Position numbers and translations under genes: made by a program
Notes under the pieces: generated by a model
Seen by the model: only the letters and a program-made list of their open reading frames with translations
What the model was told of the DNA's origin: nothing
Databases searched by the model: none
In this document: in pieces, positions 20,782 to 30,566 of the stretch
Position numbering within the stretch: the first letter of the stretch is position 1
Layout of the letters: each line of letters begins with the position of its first letter
From: CAZGAQ01 sp964523405
Lineage (GTDB): Bacteria; Planctomycetota; Phycisphaerae; UBA1845; Fen-1342
Length of the DNA stretch: 64,000 nucleotides
Assembly: GCA_964523405.1 (NCBI GenBank)
Contig: CAZGAQ010000007.1
Coordinates: forward strand, 1-64,000
Direction of reading: 5' to 3'

Positions 20782-21129
20782 GCCGCACCTCCAACGCGCG
20801 CGGCGGCACCGGGGAGCGCTCGTGCCGACACCCGCGCCCGCGCCGCCTCATTATGGACGGACTCGCGCGGCGCCGATACCCCCCGGATCGTCCGGCGCAT
20901 CCCGCGCATCGTCGACTTTGCGCCCCTTCGCCCCCCAGCTATACTCGCCCACCAGAGCGCTGGAGAAGGCTCGGCCGCCCCGACGTCGCGCGCCCCCTGA
21001 TCCGCACGCGGCGCCATCGTGCGGGCGCGCCCCGCGTGGGCGAGCGGCTGCCGTGCACGGGCCGCGTTCGCCGCAGTCCAGGCACTTGCGCACCACGACG
21101 ACCACGTGTCGCCAACCGGGAGACAGAAC
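20782..21129 (+). other. Intergenic region between divergent genes
   Basis: This 348-base GC-rich stretch separates the amidohydrolase from the GH172 gene. A TATACT at 20940-20945, with only a weak -35-like TTTGCG 17 bases upstream, could be the GH172 promoter and would leave a leader of about 180 bases. A CATAAT reads on the minus strand at 20855-20850 without a good -35. I see no RNA gene or convincing coding frame. Confidence 0.4.
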
Positions 21130-23172
21130 ATGCGCTATCGTGTACTCGCCCCACTGCTTGCCGCGATCTGCCTGTGTGCCACGACCCAGGCCGCCGATCC
21201 CGCGCCGATCACCACGCGCAGTCTGCTCGGCGAGCTGACGAACCTGCGCCATCTGGCCGAGTTCCCGGCACCGCCGTTCACCTGCGCCCAGTTCAGCAGC
21301 TATGACCGTCGCTCGCGCGAGCCCAATCAGCCGGAGCAGGCGGAGGACGGCTGGTTCGCCAACAACGACTTCAACCAATACGTCCGCGTCGAGGAACATG
21401 GCGGCCGCAAGGAATACGTCATGGCCGAGATGGAGGGACCCGGCGCGATCGTCCGCATCTGGTCCGCCAATCCCAAGGGCACGCTGCTGATCTACCTCGA
21501 CGGCGTCGCCGAGCCCGCCTTGGCGGTGCCCATGCAGGACTTTCTAGGTGGCTGGGCACCCGGTGTACCCGCCCCCATCGCGTGCGAGCGGGGCAGCGGC
21601 TGGACCAGCTACTTCCCCATCCCCTACGCCCGCCACTGCAAGGTCACCTGCGACACCAACGAGTTCTATTACCACGTCAACTACCGCACGTACCCGGCCG
21701 GAACGCCTGTGCAGACCTTCGCGCGCCAGCAGTTGGACGAGCTGCGCGACGTGATCTGGGACAGCGCCGGCAAGCTGGCCGCGCCCTACCTCGCCGGCCG
21801 CGGCCGCGACGAGCAGGCGAAGCGTGAGCCGTGGAAGGTGGAGCTGGCGCCCGCCCCGTCCGAGAGTCCCGGGGCCGGGGCGAGCAGCTACGACCTTGCG
21901 GGCCCCGGCGCCATTGCCGGCTTGGAGGTGAAGATCAAAGCCCAGGACCTGGTGCAGGCCCTGCGGCACACCCTCCTTTACATGCGTTTCGACGACGAAG
22001 AGACCGTCGCGGTGCCGCTCGGCGATTTCTTCGGCAGCGTGCCCGGTCTCAACGAATACGACTCCCTGCCGCTCGGCGTCCTGCCGGGCGGCCGCCTGTA
22101 TGCGCATTGGTTCATGCCGTACGAAAAATCCGCCGCGCTCGTCGCCGTCAACCTGGGCCGGGAGCCCGTGCAACTCGAGTTCATCTTCGACACCGTGCCG
22201 TACGCCTGGACGGACCGCTCGCTCCACTTCCACGCGAAGTGGCACGGCGACATCGACGTCCCCACCCGGCCCTTCATCGACTGGAACTACCTGTCCACGC
22301 ACGGCCAGGGTGTCTTTGTCGGCGCGGCTTTCGCGATCGCCAATCCGTCGCGGCTGTGGTGGGGCGAAGGGGACGAGAAAATCTTTGTCGACGGCGAGGC
22401 GTTCCCCAGCACGTTCGGCACCGGCACGGAGGACTACTTCAGCTATGCCTGGGGCTCCGACGAGCGCTTCAAGCACGCCTTCCACAACCAGCCCCGGTGT
22501 GACACGCCGGGCAGCTACGGCCACGTCGCCGTCAATCGCTGGCACGTACTCGACGCGATCCCGTTCACACGCGACTTCAAGTTCGACATGGAGCTGTGGC
22601 ACTGGGACCCCGAGGTCAAGGTCGACATGAGCGTGGTCGCATACTGGTACGCCCGCCCCGGCGCGACTGACACGGCCAAACCCCTCACGCGTGCGAACCT
22701 GACCCTCAAGCTCCTGCCGGAATACGAGGTGACGAAGGTCCCCGGTGCCATCGAAGGCGAGCGGCTGCGCGTGCTCGAGAAGCCGGAGAAGGCCCGGGTC
22801 AGTCCGGAGCTGGTGCCCGGCGCCAGCAAGGACGAGATTCTCCGGTTCCACCGCGCCACCGCCCTGGGCGACCGCGTCGTGCTCGGCTTTGACGTCCAGG
22901 CGGCGGGCATGTACCGCGTGCTGGCCCGGCACCGGACGGCCCCGGATTGCGGCATCGTGCAGTGGTCGGTCAACGGCCAGAAGGCCGGCGACCCCGTAGA
23001 CCTCTACAGCCCAAAAGCCGCATTGGCCCCGGAAGTCCCGTTGGGCTCGTTTGAGCTGACCGCCGGCGAGAACCGCCTGAGCGCAGAGCTGGTCGGCACC
23101 AACGAGAAGTCCATCAATCTGCGGTACCTGTTCGGGCTGGACTACATCCGCCTGGAGCCGGCGACGAAGTGA
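21130..23172 (+). CDS. Secreted GH172 (DUF2961) glycoside hydrolase
   Basis: This 680-residue protein has a signal peptide (1-22, ending TTQAAD), so it acts outside the cytoplasm. DUF2961 proteins are now family GH172, whose characterised members act on difructose anhydride or alpha-D-arabinofuranosyl/fructofuranosyl substrates. Diagnostic stretches are the GPGAIVRIW segment near residue 105, the GSGWTSYFPIPYARHCKV segment, and GTGTEDYFSYAWG (about 431-443) with the conserved Glu. The run ending in WHVLDAIPFTRDF follows. The last ~120 residues form an extra beta-rich domain (DEILRF.. to YIRLEPA), perhaps carbohydrate binding. The start ATG 21130 follows GGGAG. It converges with the hydrogenase-like operon, the stops being one base apart. 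Confidence 0.88.
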   Translation: MRYRVLAPLLAAICLCATTQAADPAPITTRSLLGELTNLRHLAEFPAPPFTCAQFSSYDRRSREPNQPEQAEDGWFANNDFNQYVRVEEHGGRKEYVMAEMEGPGAIVRIWSANPKGTLLIYLDGVAEPALAVPMQDFLGGWAPGVPAPIACERGSGWTSYFPIPYARHCKVTCDTNEFYYHVNYRTYPAGTPVQTFARQQLDELRDVIWDSAGKLAAPYLAGRGRDEQAKREPWKVELAPAPSESPGAGASSYDLAGPGAIAGLEVKIKAQDLVQALRHTLLYMRFDDEETVAVPLGDFFGSVPGLNEYDSLPLGVLPGGRLYAHWFMPYEKSAALVAVNLGREPVQLEFIFDTVPYAWTDRSLHFHAKWHGDIDVPTRPFIDWNYLSTHGQGVFVGAAFAIANPSRLWWGEGDEKIFVDGEAFPSTFGTGTEDYFSYAWGSDERFKHAFHNQPRCDTPGSYGHVAVNRWHVLDAIPFTRDFKFDMELWHWDPEVKVDMSVVAYWYARPGATDTAKPLTRANLTLKLLPEYEVTKVPGAIEGERLRVLEKPEKARVSPELVPGASKDEILRFHRATALGDRVVLGFDVQAAGMYRVLARHRTAPDCGIVQWSVNGQKAGDPVDLYSPKAALAPEVPLGSFELTAGENRLSAELVGTNEKSINLRYLFGLDYIRLEPATK

Positions 23173-23173
23173 C

Positions 23174-23956
23174 TCAGCGTGCGGCCGCACCACGCTCGTC
23201 TGCGATGCGGCCGAGCAGCCGCAAGAGGCCGTCCAGCATCGTGATCGGATGCGGTGGGCAACCCGGGATGTACAGGTCCACGGGCACCACCGCGTCCGCG
23301 CCGTTGTGCACCTCGGGGTGATCCACGTACGGACCGCCGGAGATCGCGCACGCTCCCACCGCAATGACGATTCGTGGCGGCGGCACCGCCTCGTACGTCT
23401 TCTGCAGCGCCTGGCGCATATTGTCGCTTACCGGCCCGGTAATGAGCAGCCCGTCCGCGTGCCGCGGCGAGGCCACCATTTGAATGCCAAACCGGCCCAG
23501 GTCAAACCCGATCGTGCCCAATACGTTGACGTCGGCCTCGCACGCGTTGCATCCGCCCGCACTCACTTGCCGCAGCTTGAGCGACCGCCCGTACAACTTA
23601 CGGAGTTGCTCGTCCAGCGCCCGCACGCGCGGCCCCTCCGTCCCGTGCACGATCAGTTCCGCCCGTGTCCGAGCCGCCAACCGGTGCTCCGGCGTGTACC
23701 GCACCGCCCCCGTCGGGCACGCGGTGCTGCAGGCTGTACAGAACAGACAGCGTCCCAGGTCAACATGGAACCCGTGCTCGTCTGCGGCGATTGCATCGGT
23801 CGGACAGCTCGCACGACAGGCCGCGCAACCGGGCGGGCATTTCTCCGGCGCCAAAAGCGGCAGGCCGCGCAGCCGATCCGGCAGGACCGGCGGCGCGCTG
23901 GGATACGCGATCGTCCGGTACTTCTGGCGCCAGCGGGCCAGCAGGATGTCTAGCAC
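23174..23956 (-). CDS. hyfI: Small (NuoB-like) subunit with N-terminal 2x[4Fe-4S] ferredoxin, Ehr/Hyf-type complex
   Basis: The 260-residue protein joins a two-cluster ferredoxin domain (about residues 35-90) to a NuoB/HycG-like domain. The second ferredoxin motif is regular (CLFCTACSTACP). The first is CPPGCAACRASCP, with an extra residue between the first two cysteines. The NuoB-like cluster uses C..C in GGCNACEAD, then GACAISGGPY and IPGCPPHP, the hydrogenase style rather than the CC pair of complex I. The start is GTG 23956, preceded by GAGGTG. It is the last gene of the operon. In E. coli these are separate proteins (HyfH and HyfI), so this is a fusion. It should carry electrons towards the large subunit. 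Confidence 0.88.
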   Translation of the reverse strand: MLDILLARWRQKYRTIAYPSAPPVLPDRLRGLPLLAPEKCPPGCAACRASCPTDAIAADEHGFHVDLGRCLFCTACSTACPTGAVRYTPEHRLAARTRAELIVHGTEGPRVRALDEQLRKLYGRSLKLRQVSAGGCNACEADVNVLGTIGFDLGRFGIQMVASPRHADGLLITGPVSDNMRQALQKTYEAVPPPRIVIAVGACAISGGPYVDHPEVHNGADAVVPVDLYIPGCPPHPITMLDGLLRLLGRIADERGAAAR

Positions 23957-24010
23957 GACCGCACCTCGCCACGCCCCGTCAGAATGGATCGAACCGGGCT
24001 CATGCCGCTC

Positions 24011-25528
24011 CTATAGATCAACACCGCAATACGACAGATTGAAGCTCTTGTTGCACAGCGGGAAATCCGAGATCTGCTGATTCCGCAGCGCCAGCGCCAG
24101 CCCGGTCCAGTTGTGGAACGACGCGTCCACGACCTTGTACCGCTCGAAACGTCCCGCGGCGTCCGTCAGCGCCACGTGGCACAACTCGCCGCGCCAACCC
24201 TCCACGAGCGAGACGGCCAGCGCCTCCGGCTGCACCGGCCCCACGGGCGCGGCGCTCGCGCCGCCCGGCAGCGCCTGTGCCTGCTCCTGGATGAAACGGA
24301 CCGCCTGCTGAATCTCCAGCCAGCGTACGTAGGCCCGGGCAAACACGTCGCCGCCCTGCCACGTCGACACCGGAATCTGCATGACCCGGAAGATGCCGCT
24401 GGGTTGGTTGTGCCGTACGTCGCGCGTGGCGCCGCAGGCCCGCGCGGCCGGGCCCACGAGCCCGATGCGGTCACACTGCTCCCGCGTCACCGCTCCGACC
24501 CCCTCGAAGCGCGCCATCACAGACGGCGCGTCCCACAGCAACTCGACGGCACTGGTCGTGTCCGCAAACGTCGCCGCCAAGCGCTGCTGCAACGCGGCCA
24601 GCCGCGCGGCGTCCACGTCGAATCCCACCCCGCCCGGGCGCAGCAGCCCGCGTCCGAACCGGCTGCCACACAGGAGCGCACTGAGGTTGAGGTAGTCACC
24701 CCGCAGGCGGCCGCAGTACGACGCCGTCGGCAGGAAGCCGACGTCGCCCGCCAGGGCCCCCAGGTCGCCGGTGTGATTGGCCAGGCGCTCCAGTTCCAGC
24801 GCGATGCCGCGCAGGACCTGGGCGCGGGCCGGCACGCGCGTGCCGGTCAGGGCTTCCAGCAGGTGGCAGTAGGCCAACCCGTGTCCGATCGTCGTGTCGC
24901 CCGCGAGCGTTTCCATGTAGGGCAGCGTGCGCTTCGTCGGCCCGCCGACCAGCGCCCGCTCCACGCCGCGGTGTTGGTACCCCAGCGAGATTTCCAGGTG
25001 GAACACGTTCTCGCCGTGACACTGGAAGCGGAAGTGCCCCGGCTCGATCACGCCCGCGTGCACCGGCCCGACCGCCACTTCGTGGACTTCGTCGCCTTCC
25101 ACGCGGTAGTAGTCCAGCACGCCGATCTCCGGCCGCGCCGCCGGCGGCGCCGCGCCCGCGGGCCGCAGGGGCGGACTAAAGCGCACCGGTTTGGGCCACG
25201 GATGCCCCGTCAGCACCAGCCCATACTGCTCCGCGATTTCGCGTTCAAAGAGGTGCAGTTGCGGGCACTCCGGCGTCAAGGACGGCAACTGGTCGCCGGT
25301 GCTGCGCGTACGCCCGACGAACAGCCGCCCTTCGCCGTCGTCGGCCAGCACGGCGTACAGCTCCACACCGTCCTGAGCGGCATGCCCGAAGTACGCAGCC
25401 ACCCGCGCACCGGCCACGATGGCATCGTCCAGCACGCCCGCGAACACGAGCGGATCGAGCTCCGGCACCTGCGCCCGCGGCACCGCCGCGCCATTCCCCA
25501 GGCCCACAAAATGGGTGGCGGCGGTCAT
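24011..25528 (-). CDS. hyfG: NuoC/NuoD-fused large subunit lacking Ni ligands, Ehr/Hyf-type complex
   Basis: The 505-residue protein has a NuoC-like N-terminus (ECPQLHLFEREIAEQYG, then GHPWPKP) and a NuoD-like C-terminus (HLEISLGYQHRGVERAL). Group 4 hydrogenases carry RICGIC in the first Ni motif; here it is METLAGDTTIGHGLAYC. The last motif, DPCxxC in hydrogenases, is FPLCNKSFNLSYCGVDL. The four Ni-binding cysteines are thus missing, as in energy-converting hydrogenase-related (Ehr) complexes and in complex I. Two other cysteines sit in the C-terminal tail. The start ATG 25528 follows GGAGG and overlaps the hyfF stop (ATGA). The reaction is unknown; H2 chemistry is unlikely. Confidence 0.88.
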   Translation of the reverse strand: MTAATHFVGLGNGAAVPRAQVPELDPLVFAGVLDDAIVAGARVAAYFGHAAQDGVELYAVLADDGEGRLFVGRTRSTGDQLPSLTPECPQLHLFEREIAEQYGLVLTGHPWPKPVRFSPPLRPAGAAPPAARPEIGVLDYYRVEGDEVHEVAVGPVHAGVIEPGHFRFQCHGENVFHLEISLGYQHRGVERALVGGPTKRTLPYMETLAGDTTIGHGLAYCHLLEALTGTRVPARAQVLRGIALELERLANHTGDLGALAGDVGFLPTASYCGRLRGDYLNLSALLCGSRFGRGLLRPGGVGFDVDAARLAALQQRLAATFADTTSAVELLWDAPSVMARFEGVGAVTREQCDRIGLVGPAARACGATRDVRHNQPSGIFRVMQIPVSTWQGGDVFARAYVRWLEIQQAVRFIQEQAQALPGGASAAPVGPVQPEALAVSLVEGWRGELCHVALTDAAGRFERYKVVDASFHNWTGLALALRNQQISDFPLCNKSFNLSYCGVDL

Positions 25529-26958
25529 GGCCGCACCTCCAGGAACCGCACGGCGCCCTGCAGCAGCGTCTGCAGCGGTGGCGGGATATACACGCCCAGC
25601 AGCAGGGTCGCCGCCAGCAGGACCAGCAACGGCACACTGCCGAGCCAGCCCGGCTGATCGCGCGCCGCCCCAACCGCAGCGGCCGGCTGCCCCCGCAGAG
25701 CCGTGAACGTCGTCCGCCCGATGCCGATGAAAACCACCAGGAGCAGCGCGAGGAAGACGCCCGCCACCGCGTAGTAGCCGCCCTGCAGCGCCCCGCTGAC
25801 AATCGCCAGCGTACTCACGAACGGGCCAAACGGCGGCGAGCCGGTGATCGCGAAAAAGCCCGCCAGCAACAGGACACCGGTCAGCGGCAGGCGTCGCAGT
25901 ACGCCCGACACCTGGTCCAGCGACTTGCTGCCGTACACCTGATAGACGTTGCCGACCGCGAGAAACAGGAGGCCCTTCGTGGCGCCGTGCGTCAGGATGT
26001 GCAGCAGCACACCCCACAGCGCCAGCCCGCCGACGCCCGTGCCGAGTGCGAGCATCCCCATGTGCTCGACGCTCGAATACGCCAGCATGCGTTTGAGATC
26101 GCGCTGCCGCAGGTCGTAGACGGCCGCCACCAGCAGCGACACCAGGCCCAGGGTGATCAATGCCCAGCGCGCGAAGCCCGCATGACCCGCCGCGTGGCAC
26201 AGGTGCTGCACCCGCAGGATGGGCAGGAAGGCACAGGGGAGCAGCGCGCCCGACAGCAGCGCGGACACGGGCGCCGGGGCCTCGCCGTGCGCGTCCGGCA
26301 GCCAAGTGTGCAGCGGCGCCAGCCCCATCTTGGTGCCGTAGCCCACGAGCAGCAGGACGAACGCCGCCTGCAGCCACGGCGCCGAAAGCCCCGGCGCGCT
26401 GTGCAGCAGGTCCGCGAACAGCAGGGACGTCGGCTGGCCACCATGCAAGGCGGCGTACCCCAGGAAGAAGGATCCCAGCAGCGCCAGCGCAATCCCCACC
26501 GAGCAGATCAGCAGGTATTTCCACGTCGCTTCGAGGGCGAGGGGCGTGCGATGAAAGCAGATCAGCGGCGCGGTGGCCAGCGTCGTCGCTTCCACCGCCA
26601 CCCACAAGAGGCCCAGGTGCTGGGCACACGCCAGCAGGCTCATCGTCCCCAGAAATCCGAGCAGGCACGCACAGAACACGCGATTCGAGAGCTCGCGCGC
26701 GCGGCGCAAGTACCCCACGGCGTACAGCGCGACAACCGCGAACAATCCGCTGACCAGCAGGAGCACGATGCGCCCCAGATCGTCAAGCTGCAGCCATCCG
26801 CGCAGCATCCCCGCGTCCGGCCGCAGGAGCGCCCGCCCGACCAGCGTCGCGTGGCCCAGGGCCGCCGCCAGCACAACCAGCGGCCGCACACGATTCCAGG
26901 GCGTGGCGAAGGCCAGCAAGCCGGCGGCGAACGGCAGCACAACGATCCAGGCGACCAT
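25525..26958 (-). CDS. hyfF: Hydrogenase-4 component F-like ion-pumping subunit
   Basis: The 477-residue membrane protein belongs to the NuoL/M/N-MrpD antiporter-like family. Conserved features are the TM5 glutamate in VAVEATTLATAPL, GTKMGLAPLHTWLPDAHGEA with the pumping lysine, KRMLAYSSVEHMG, and HILTHGATKGLLFL. It should translocate H+ or Na+ in the membrane arm. The ATG is at 26958, three bases after the hyfE stop, and its own stop overlaps the next start. Confidence 0.92.
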   Translation of the reverse strand: MVAWIVVLPFAAGLLAFATPWNRVRPLVVLAAALGHATLVGRALLRPDAGMLRGWLQLDDLGRIVLLLVSGLFAVVALYAVGYLRRARELSNRVFCACLLGFLGTMSLLACAQHLGLLWVAVEATTLATAPLICFHRTPLALEATWKYLLICSVGIALALLGSFFLGYAALHGGQPTSLLFADLLHSAPGLSAPWLQAAFVLLLVGYGTKMGLAPLHTWLPDAHGEAPAPVSALLSGALLPCAFLPILRVQHLCHAAGHAGFARWALITLGLVSLLVAAVYDLRQRDLKRMLAYSSVEHMGMLALGTGVGGLALWGVLLHILTHGATKGLLFLAVGNVYQVYGSKSLDQVSGVLRRLPLTGVLLLAGFFAITGSPPFGPFVSTLAIVSGALQGGYYAVAGVFLALLLVVFIGIGRTTFTALRGQPAAAVGAARDQPGWLGSVPLLVLLAATLLLGVYIPPPLQTLLQGAVRFLEVRP

Positions 26959-26961
26959 GCG

Positions 26962-27606
26962 TTACTCTTTCAGCGCCGCCAGCCGCTCGGTGCTCACCGA
27001 GTCAAACGCCTGACGGATGTGGTTGATGATGATCACCATCACGAACACGCCCACGAACAGGTCGAGCAGCACACCGATCTCGACCAGAAACGGCATGGCC
27101 TGAATCAGCAACAGGCCGAAGATGAAGATGCCGTTCTCCAGCACAAGGTAGCCCAGGGCCTGCGTGACGGCCTTGGTGCGTGTGGTCAGGATCAAGAAGC
27201 CGGTCAGGACCGTCGCCAGTGACGTCGGTACCAGCAGGCTCGCCGTGTGCTGCGGGGCCAGCGGCAGTTGGCGTCCGAACACCAGCGCGACGCCGGTGCC
27301 GGCCGCACCCAGAAGCAGCGACGTCGTCAGGCTGACCAGGGGCGCGGTCTCGCGGAAGATCGTCAGATCGCGCATGGCCCGCCGCAGCATGCCCGGAATC
27401 ACGACCGCCTTGATGAGCACCGTCGCGAGCGCCAGCAGGACCACGCGGTACCCCACCTGCTCGTGAGCCAGCAGCGGCAACACGCCCAACACGATGCCCT
27501 GCAGCGCGACCGTCTGGATGATCGCGCGAATCCGGCTCGTGCCCAGCATGAACAGGTTGAGCAGCAGCAACACGACCAGCAGGCCATCGAGGAGCGACAG
27601 CGTCAT
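26962..27606 (-). CDS. hyfE: Hydrogenase-4 component E-like membrane subunit
   Basis: The 214-residue hydrophobic protein is of the HyfE type. Its C-terminal part resembles NuoK/MrpC (GYLVLENGIFIFGLLLI with the conserved Glu; GVLLDLFVGVFVMVIIINHI). The start ATG 27606 overlaps the hyfC stop (ATGA). It belongs to the membrane arm of the complex. Confidence 0.9.
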   Translation of the reverse strand: MTLSLLDGLLVVLLLLNLFMLGTSRIRAIIQTVALQGIVLGVLPLLAHEQVGYRVVLLALATVLIKAVVIPGMLRRAMRDLTIFRETAPLVSLTTSLLLGAAGTGVALVFGRQLPLAPQHTASLLVPTSLATVLTGFLILTTRTKAVTQALGYLVLENGIFIFGLLLIQAMPFLVEIGVLLDLFVGVFVMVIIINHIRQAFDSVSTERLAALKE

Positions 27607-28532
27607 GACCAGCGCACCCCCAACAAGAGCCCCAGTCCGGCCAGCAGACACGCCCCCAAGAGCAGCTTCGGTACGTTCAGCAGCCGCAGCCGCGCCATGG
27701 CCGACTCGACGACGCCCACCGCCACGGTCACCACGCCCAGCATCGCCAGGAACACCAGCCAGTTCACCACACCCCACGCCGTGCTCAGCGGTACGGCCAC
27801 GCGGGCCACCAGCGCCGCCAGGATGAACAGCTTGACGGCGGCCGCGTACAGGATCGTCGCCAGCGCCGGCCCGCCGTGATCCAGGACCATCACCTCATGG
27901 ATCATTGTCAGCTCGAGGTGCGTGTTCGGATCGTCAAAGGGAATCCGGCAGTTCTCCACGAGCAGCACAATGAATAGCGCCGCCAGCACCAGCAGCAGCC
28001 CTGCCCCGGCCGCGGACGGCGCCGCCGCCAGCCACGCGTCCGCCAGCCGCGCATCCAGCATACCGCTCAAACTCAAGGCCCAGGTGTGCTGCACCAGCAC
28101 CAGGAAGCACACGAACAGGGCCGGCTCAGCCAGGCTCGCGAAGCTCACCTCCCGCGCCACGCCCATCCCCTCAAACGCCGAACCCGTATCCAGGGCTGCC
28201 GCCGCCGTGAAGAAGCGCCCCAGTGCGAGCAGGTACGCAAACAGGATCAGGTCGCCTGCAAAACTCAGCGGCGCCGCTCCGCCCGCCAGCGGCATCAGCA
28301 GTCCTGCCAGGAGCACCACCCCCAGACCCACGGCGGGCCCGGCCACGAAGACCCACGACGTGGTGCGACTGATGACGCTGCCTTTGCGCACCAGCTTGTA
28401 CAGGTCATAGTACAACTGCAGCACCGGCGGGCCGTGCCGCCCGGCAAACAGCGCCTTGGTCTTGTTCACGATGCCGAGCAAGAGCGGCGGCAGCGCGAGC
28501 AGCAACACGATGTGCACCAGCGCGTGGATCAT
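27603..28532 (-). CDS. hyfC: Hydrogenase-4 component C-like (NuoH-type) membrane subunit
   Basis: The 309-residue NuoH/HycD-type protein links the hydrophilic and membrane arms. The N-terminal GRHGPPVLQLYYDLYKLVRKGSV and the acidic loop LLVENCRIPFDDPNTHLELTMIHE are diagnostic; the latter is the quinone-site/E-channel loop in NuoH. The start ATG 28532 overlaps the hyfB stop (ATGA). Confidence 0.93.
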   Translation of the reverse strand: MIHALVHIVLLLALPPLLLGIVNKTKALFAGRHGPPVLQLYYDLYKLVRKGSVISRTTSWVFVAGPAVGLGVVLLAGLLMPLAGGAAPLSFAGDLILFAYLLALGRFFTAAAALDTGSAFEGMGVAREVSFASLAEPALFVCFLVLVQHTWALSLSGMLDARLADAWLAAAPSAAGAGLLLVLAALFIVLLVENCRIPFDDPNTHLELTMIHEVMVLDHGGPALATILYAAAVKLFILAALVARVAVPLSTAWGVVNWLVFLAMLGVVTVAVGVVESAMARLRLLNVPKLLLGACLLAGLGLLLGVRWS

Positions 28533-30541
28533 TGGCCCAGCGCCCCTCCCCACACCGCGGCCGCCAGCAGCGCCACCGTGGCGATCAGGACATAGAGGAT
28601 GTAAAGCTGCACCCGGCCGTGCTGCAAGAAGCGCAGCCGCGCCAACAGCCACTCCGCTCCGGCGAACGTCGGCCGCACGACGCGACCCAGGAGCGCATCA
28701 TCCACGCGGCTCGCGAACTGCGCCGTCCGCGGGAACACGCCGTCAATCTCGGGCCCGCGCCATTGCGGCCGAATCATGCGGGCGTAGAGCTGCACGATCG
28801 TCTGCGCCAACGACGAGCCCGTGTACTGCATCCGCGCCGTCGGCGCCGCGTACCCGCAGTCCCAGGTCCCGACTACGCTGCATGCACCCGGCCGCAGGCG
28901 TCGCCGCAGGATCACGTACCCCCCGCCCGCCAGCACGACCAGCGCAATCCCCAGGCCACTCAGCCAACGGCACGGCACCAGGCCCGGCAGTCCGCCGGAT
29001 GCCTCCAGCGCCTCGGGCGCCCAGGCCGCCACCGCCCGCGTCAGCATGGGCAGGCACAGCGCCGGTGCCAGACCGATCACCGCGCAGCCGAGACCCAGCA
29101 CGATGAACGGGATTCGCATGCTCCACACCGGCTCGTGGCCGCGCTGTGCGTCTTCCGTACGACCCTCGCCCAGGAAGATCGTCCCGTATGCTCTGACGAA
29201 ACACACGACCGCCAGTGCCCCGACCAGCGCCAGGAGCGGCACGACGAGCGCCGCCGCCGGCCACGCCGCGCTGCCGTGCGCGCCCACCGTCCGGAACAGC
29301 CCGAGGTAGATCAGCAGCTCGCTGACCAGTCCGTTCAGTGGTGGCAGTCCGCAGATCGCCACGGAGCCCAGCGCAAAGGCGAGCGCTGTTTGCGGCATCC
29401 GCCGCGCCAGCCCGCCCAAGCGGTCCATGTTGCGCGTACCGGTCGCGTGAATCACCGCGCCGGCCGCGAAGAACAGCAGCGCTTTGAACAGACTGTGATT
29501 CCACACGTGCAGGAGGGCCCCCGCCATTCCCAGGATCATCCACTCCGGTTGCCGCAGCGCCCGCCCCACCAGCGCCAGCCCCACCCCGAGCAGGATCACG
29601 CCAATGTTCTCGATGCTGCAGTACGCGAGCACGCGCTTCACGTCCTGCTGCGCGATCGCCAGCGCCAGCCCCAGCACGCCGCTGATCACACCGAGCGCCA
29701 GCAGCAGACCACCCCAACCGGCCGCCACGGGCGGCAAAAGCCCACTGACGCGCACCAGTCCGTAAATCCCCATCTTGATCATCACGCCGGACATCACGGC
29801 CGACACGTGGCTGGGCGCGTTCGCGTGCGCGTCCGGCAGCCACACATGCAGCGGCATGAAGCCCGCTTTGAGCCCGAACCCGACCACCGCCAATGCAAAG
29901 ATGCCCGCCGCAAGGCCTGGCGCCATGTTCTGGCCGGCGGCGGCATCCAGCGCGAACGAACCCGTTCCGGCGCGCAGACCGCCAAAGGCGGCCACCAGGC
30001 ACAGCGTCCCGATGTGGGTCGCGATCAGATACGTCCACCCCGCCTGCTGCGCGCCCTCGTTTTCCTCCTCCGTCGTCACCAGGAAGAACGCCGACAGGGC
30101 CATCAGCTCCCACGCCATCAGGAACACGATCCCGTCGCGGGCCACCACCACCAGGGCCATTCCGGCCGCCAGCAGCCCGTAGAACAGCCGCAGCTTCGGC
30201 CCCGTCGCCGCATGTTCCTCGCCGGACCAGTACCCCAGCCCGTACAGCGCCCCCAGCGCGGGGATCACGAACACCGGCAGTAGAAACAGCGCACTGAGCC
30301 CATCGAGCCCCACCGCCAGCGTACTCCCCGGCACCGCCCACGACCAACTTGCCGCGGTGCCCGTGGTCGCCGCACCGGGTGCCGCCCGCAGCGCTCCGGT
30401 CACGCCGCTAGCCGCCGCATACACCATCAGACCACACGCCACCCACGCGCCGACCGCGGAGCGCCGCGGCAGCAGCAGGCCGACGAGGCCGCTGGCCGCC
30501 AGGAGTCCAATCGCCAGCAATACAAGTTGAATCGGAGTCAA
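28529..30541 (-). CDS. hyfB: Hydrogenase-4 component B-like ion-pumping subunit
   Basis: This 670-residue NuoL/MrpA-like protein has many membrane segments. Visible motifs are VFLMAWELMALSAFFLV (TM5 Glu), GFGLKAGFMPLHVWLPDAHANAPSHVSAVMSG (Lys), KRVLAYCSIENIG and HVWNHSLFKALLFF. The long soluble C-terminal segment (GTWDCGYAAPTARMQYTGSS onward) is typical of HyfB/HycC. The start is TTG 30541 with a distant AAAGGG; the gap to the regulator gene is 25 bases, so one transcript is likely. It provides a second ion-translocating subunit besides HyfF; no HyfD homologue is present. Confidence 0.93.
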   Translation of the reverse strand: MTPIQLVLLAIGLLAASGLVGLLLPRRSAVGAWVACGLMVYAAASGVTGALRAAPGAATTGTAASWSWAVPGSTLAVGLDGLSALFLLPVFVIPALGALYGLGYWSGEEHAATGPKLRLFYGLLAAGMALVVVARDGIVFLMAWELMALSAFFLVTTEEENEGAQQAGWTYLIATHIGTLCLVAAFGGLRAGTGSFALDAAAGQNMAPGLAAGIFALAVVGFGLKAGFMPLHVWLPDAHANAPSHVSAVMSGVMIKMGIYGLVRVSGLLPPVAAGWGGLLLALGVISGVLGLALAIAQQDVKRVLAYCSIENIGVILLGVGLALVGRALRQPEWMILGMAGALLHVWNHSLFKALLFFAAGAVIHATGTRNMDRLGGLARRMPQTALAFALGSVAICGLPPLNGLVSELLIYLGLFRTVGAHGSAAWPAAALVVPLLALVGALAVVCFVRAYGTIFLGEGRTEDAQRGHEPVWSMRIPFIVLGLGCAVIGLAPALCLPMLTRAVAAWAPEALEASGGLPGLVPCRWLSGLGIALVVLAGGGYVILRRRLRPGACSVVGTWDCGYAAPTARMQYTGSSLAQTIVQLYARMIRPQWRGPEIDGVFPRTAQFASRVDDALLGRVVRPTFAGAEWLLARLRFLQHGRVQLYILYVLIATVALLAAAVWGGALGQ

Positions 30542-30566
30542 CTCGGCCGCCCTTTCGCCTGGTCAC

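Noticed and set aside
23174..30541. Functional hydrogen-evolving [NiFe] hydrogenase or formate hydrogenlyase
   Set aside because: The large subunit lacks the nickel-binding cysteines in both motifs, and no formate dehydrogenase or hyp gene is nearby.
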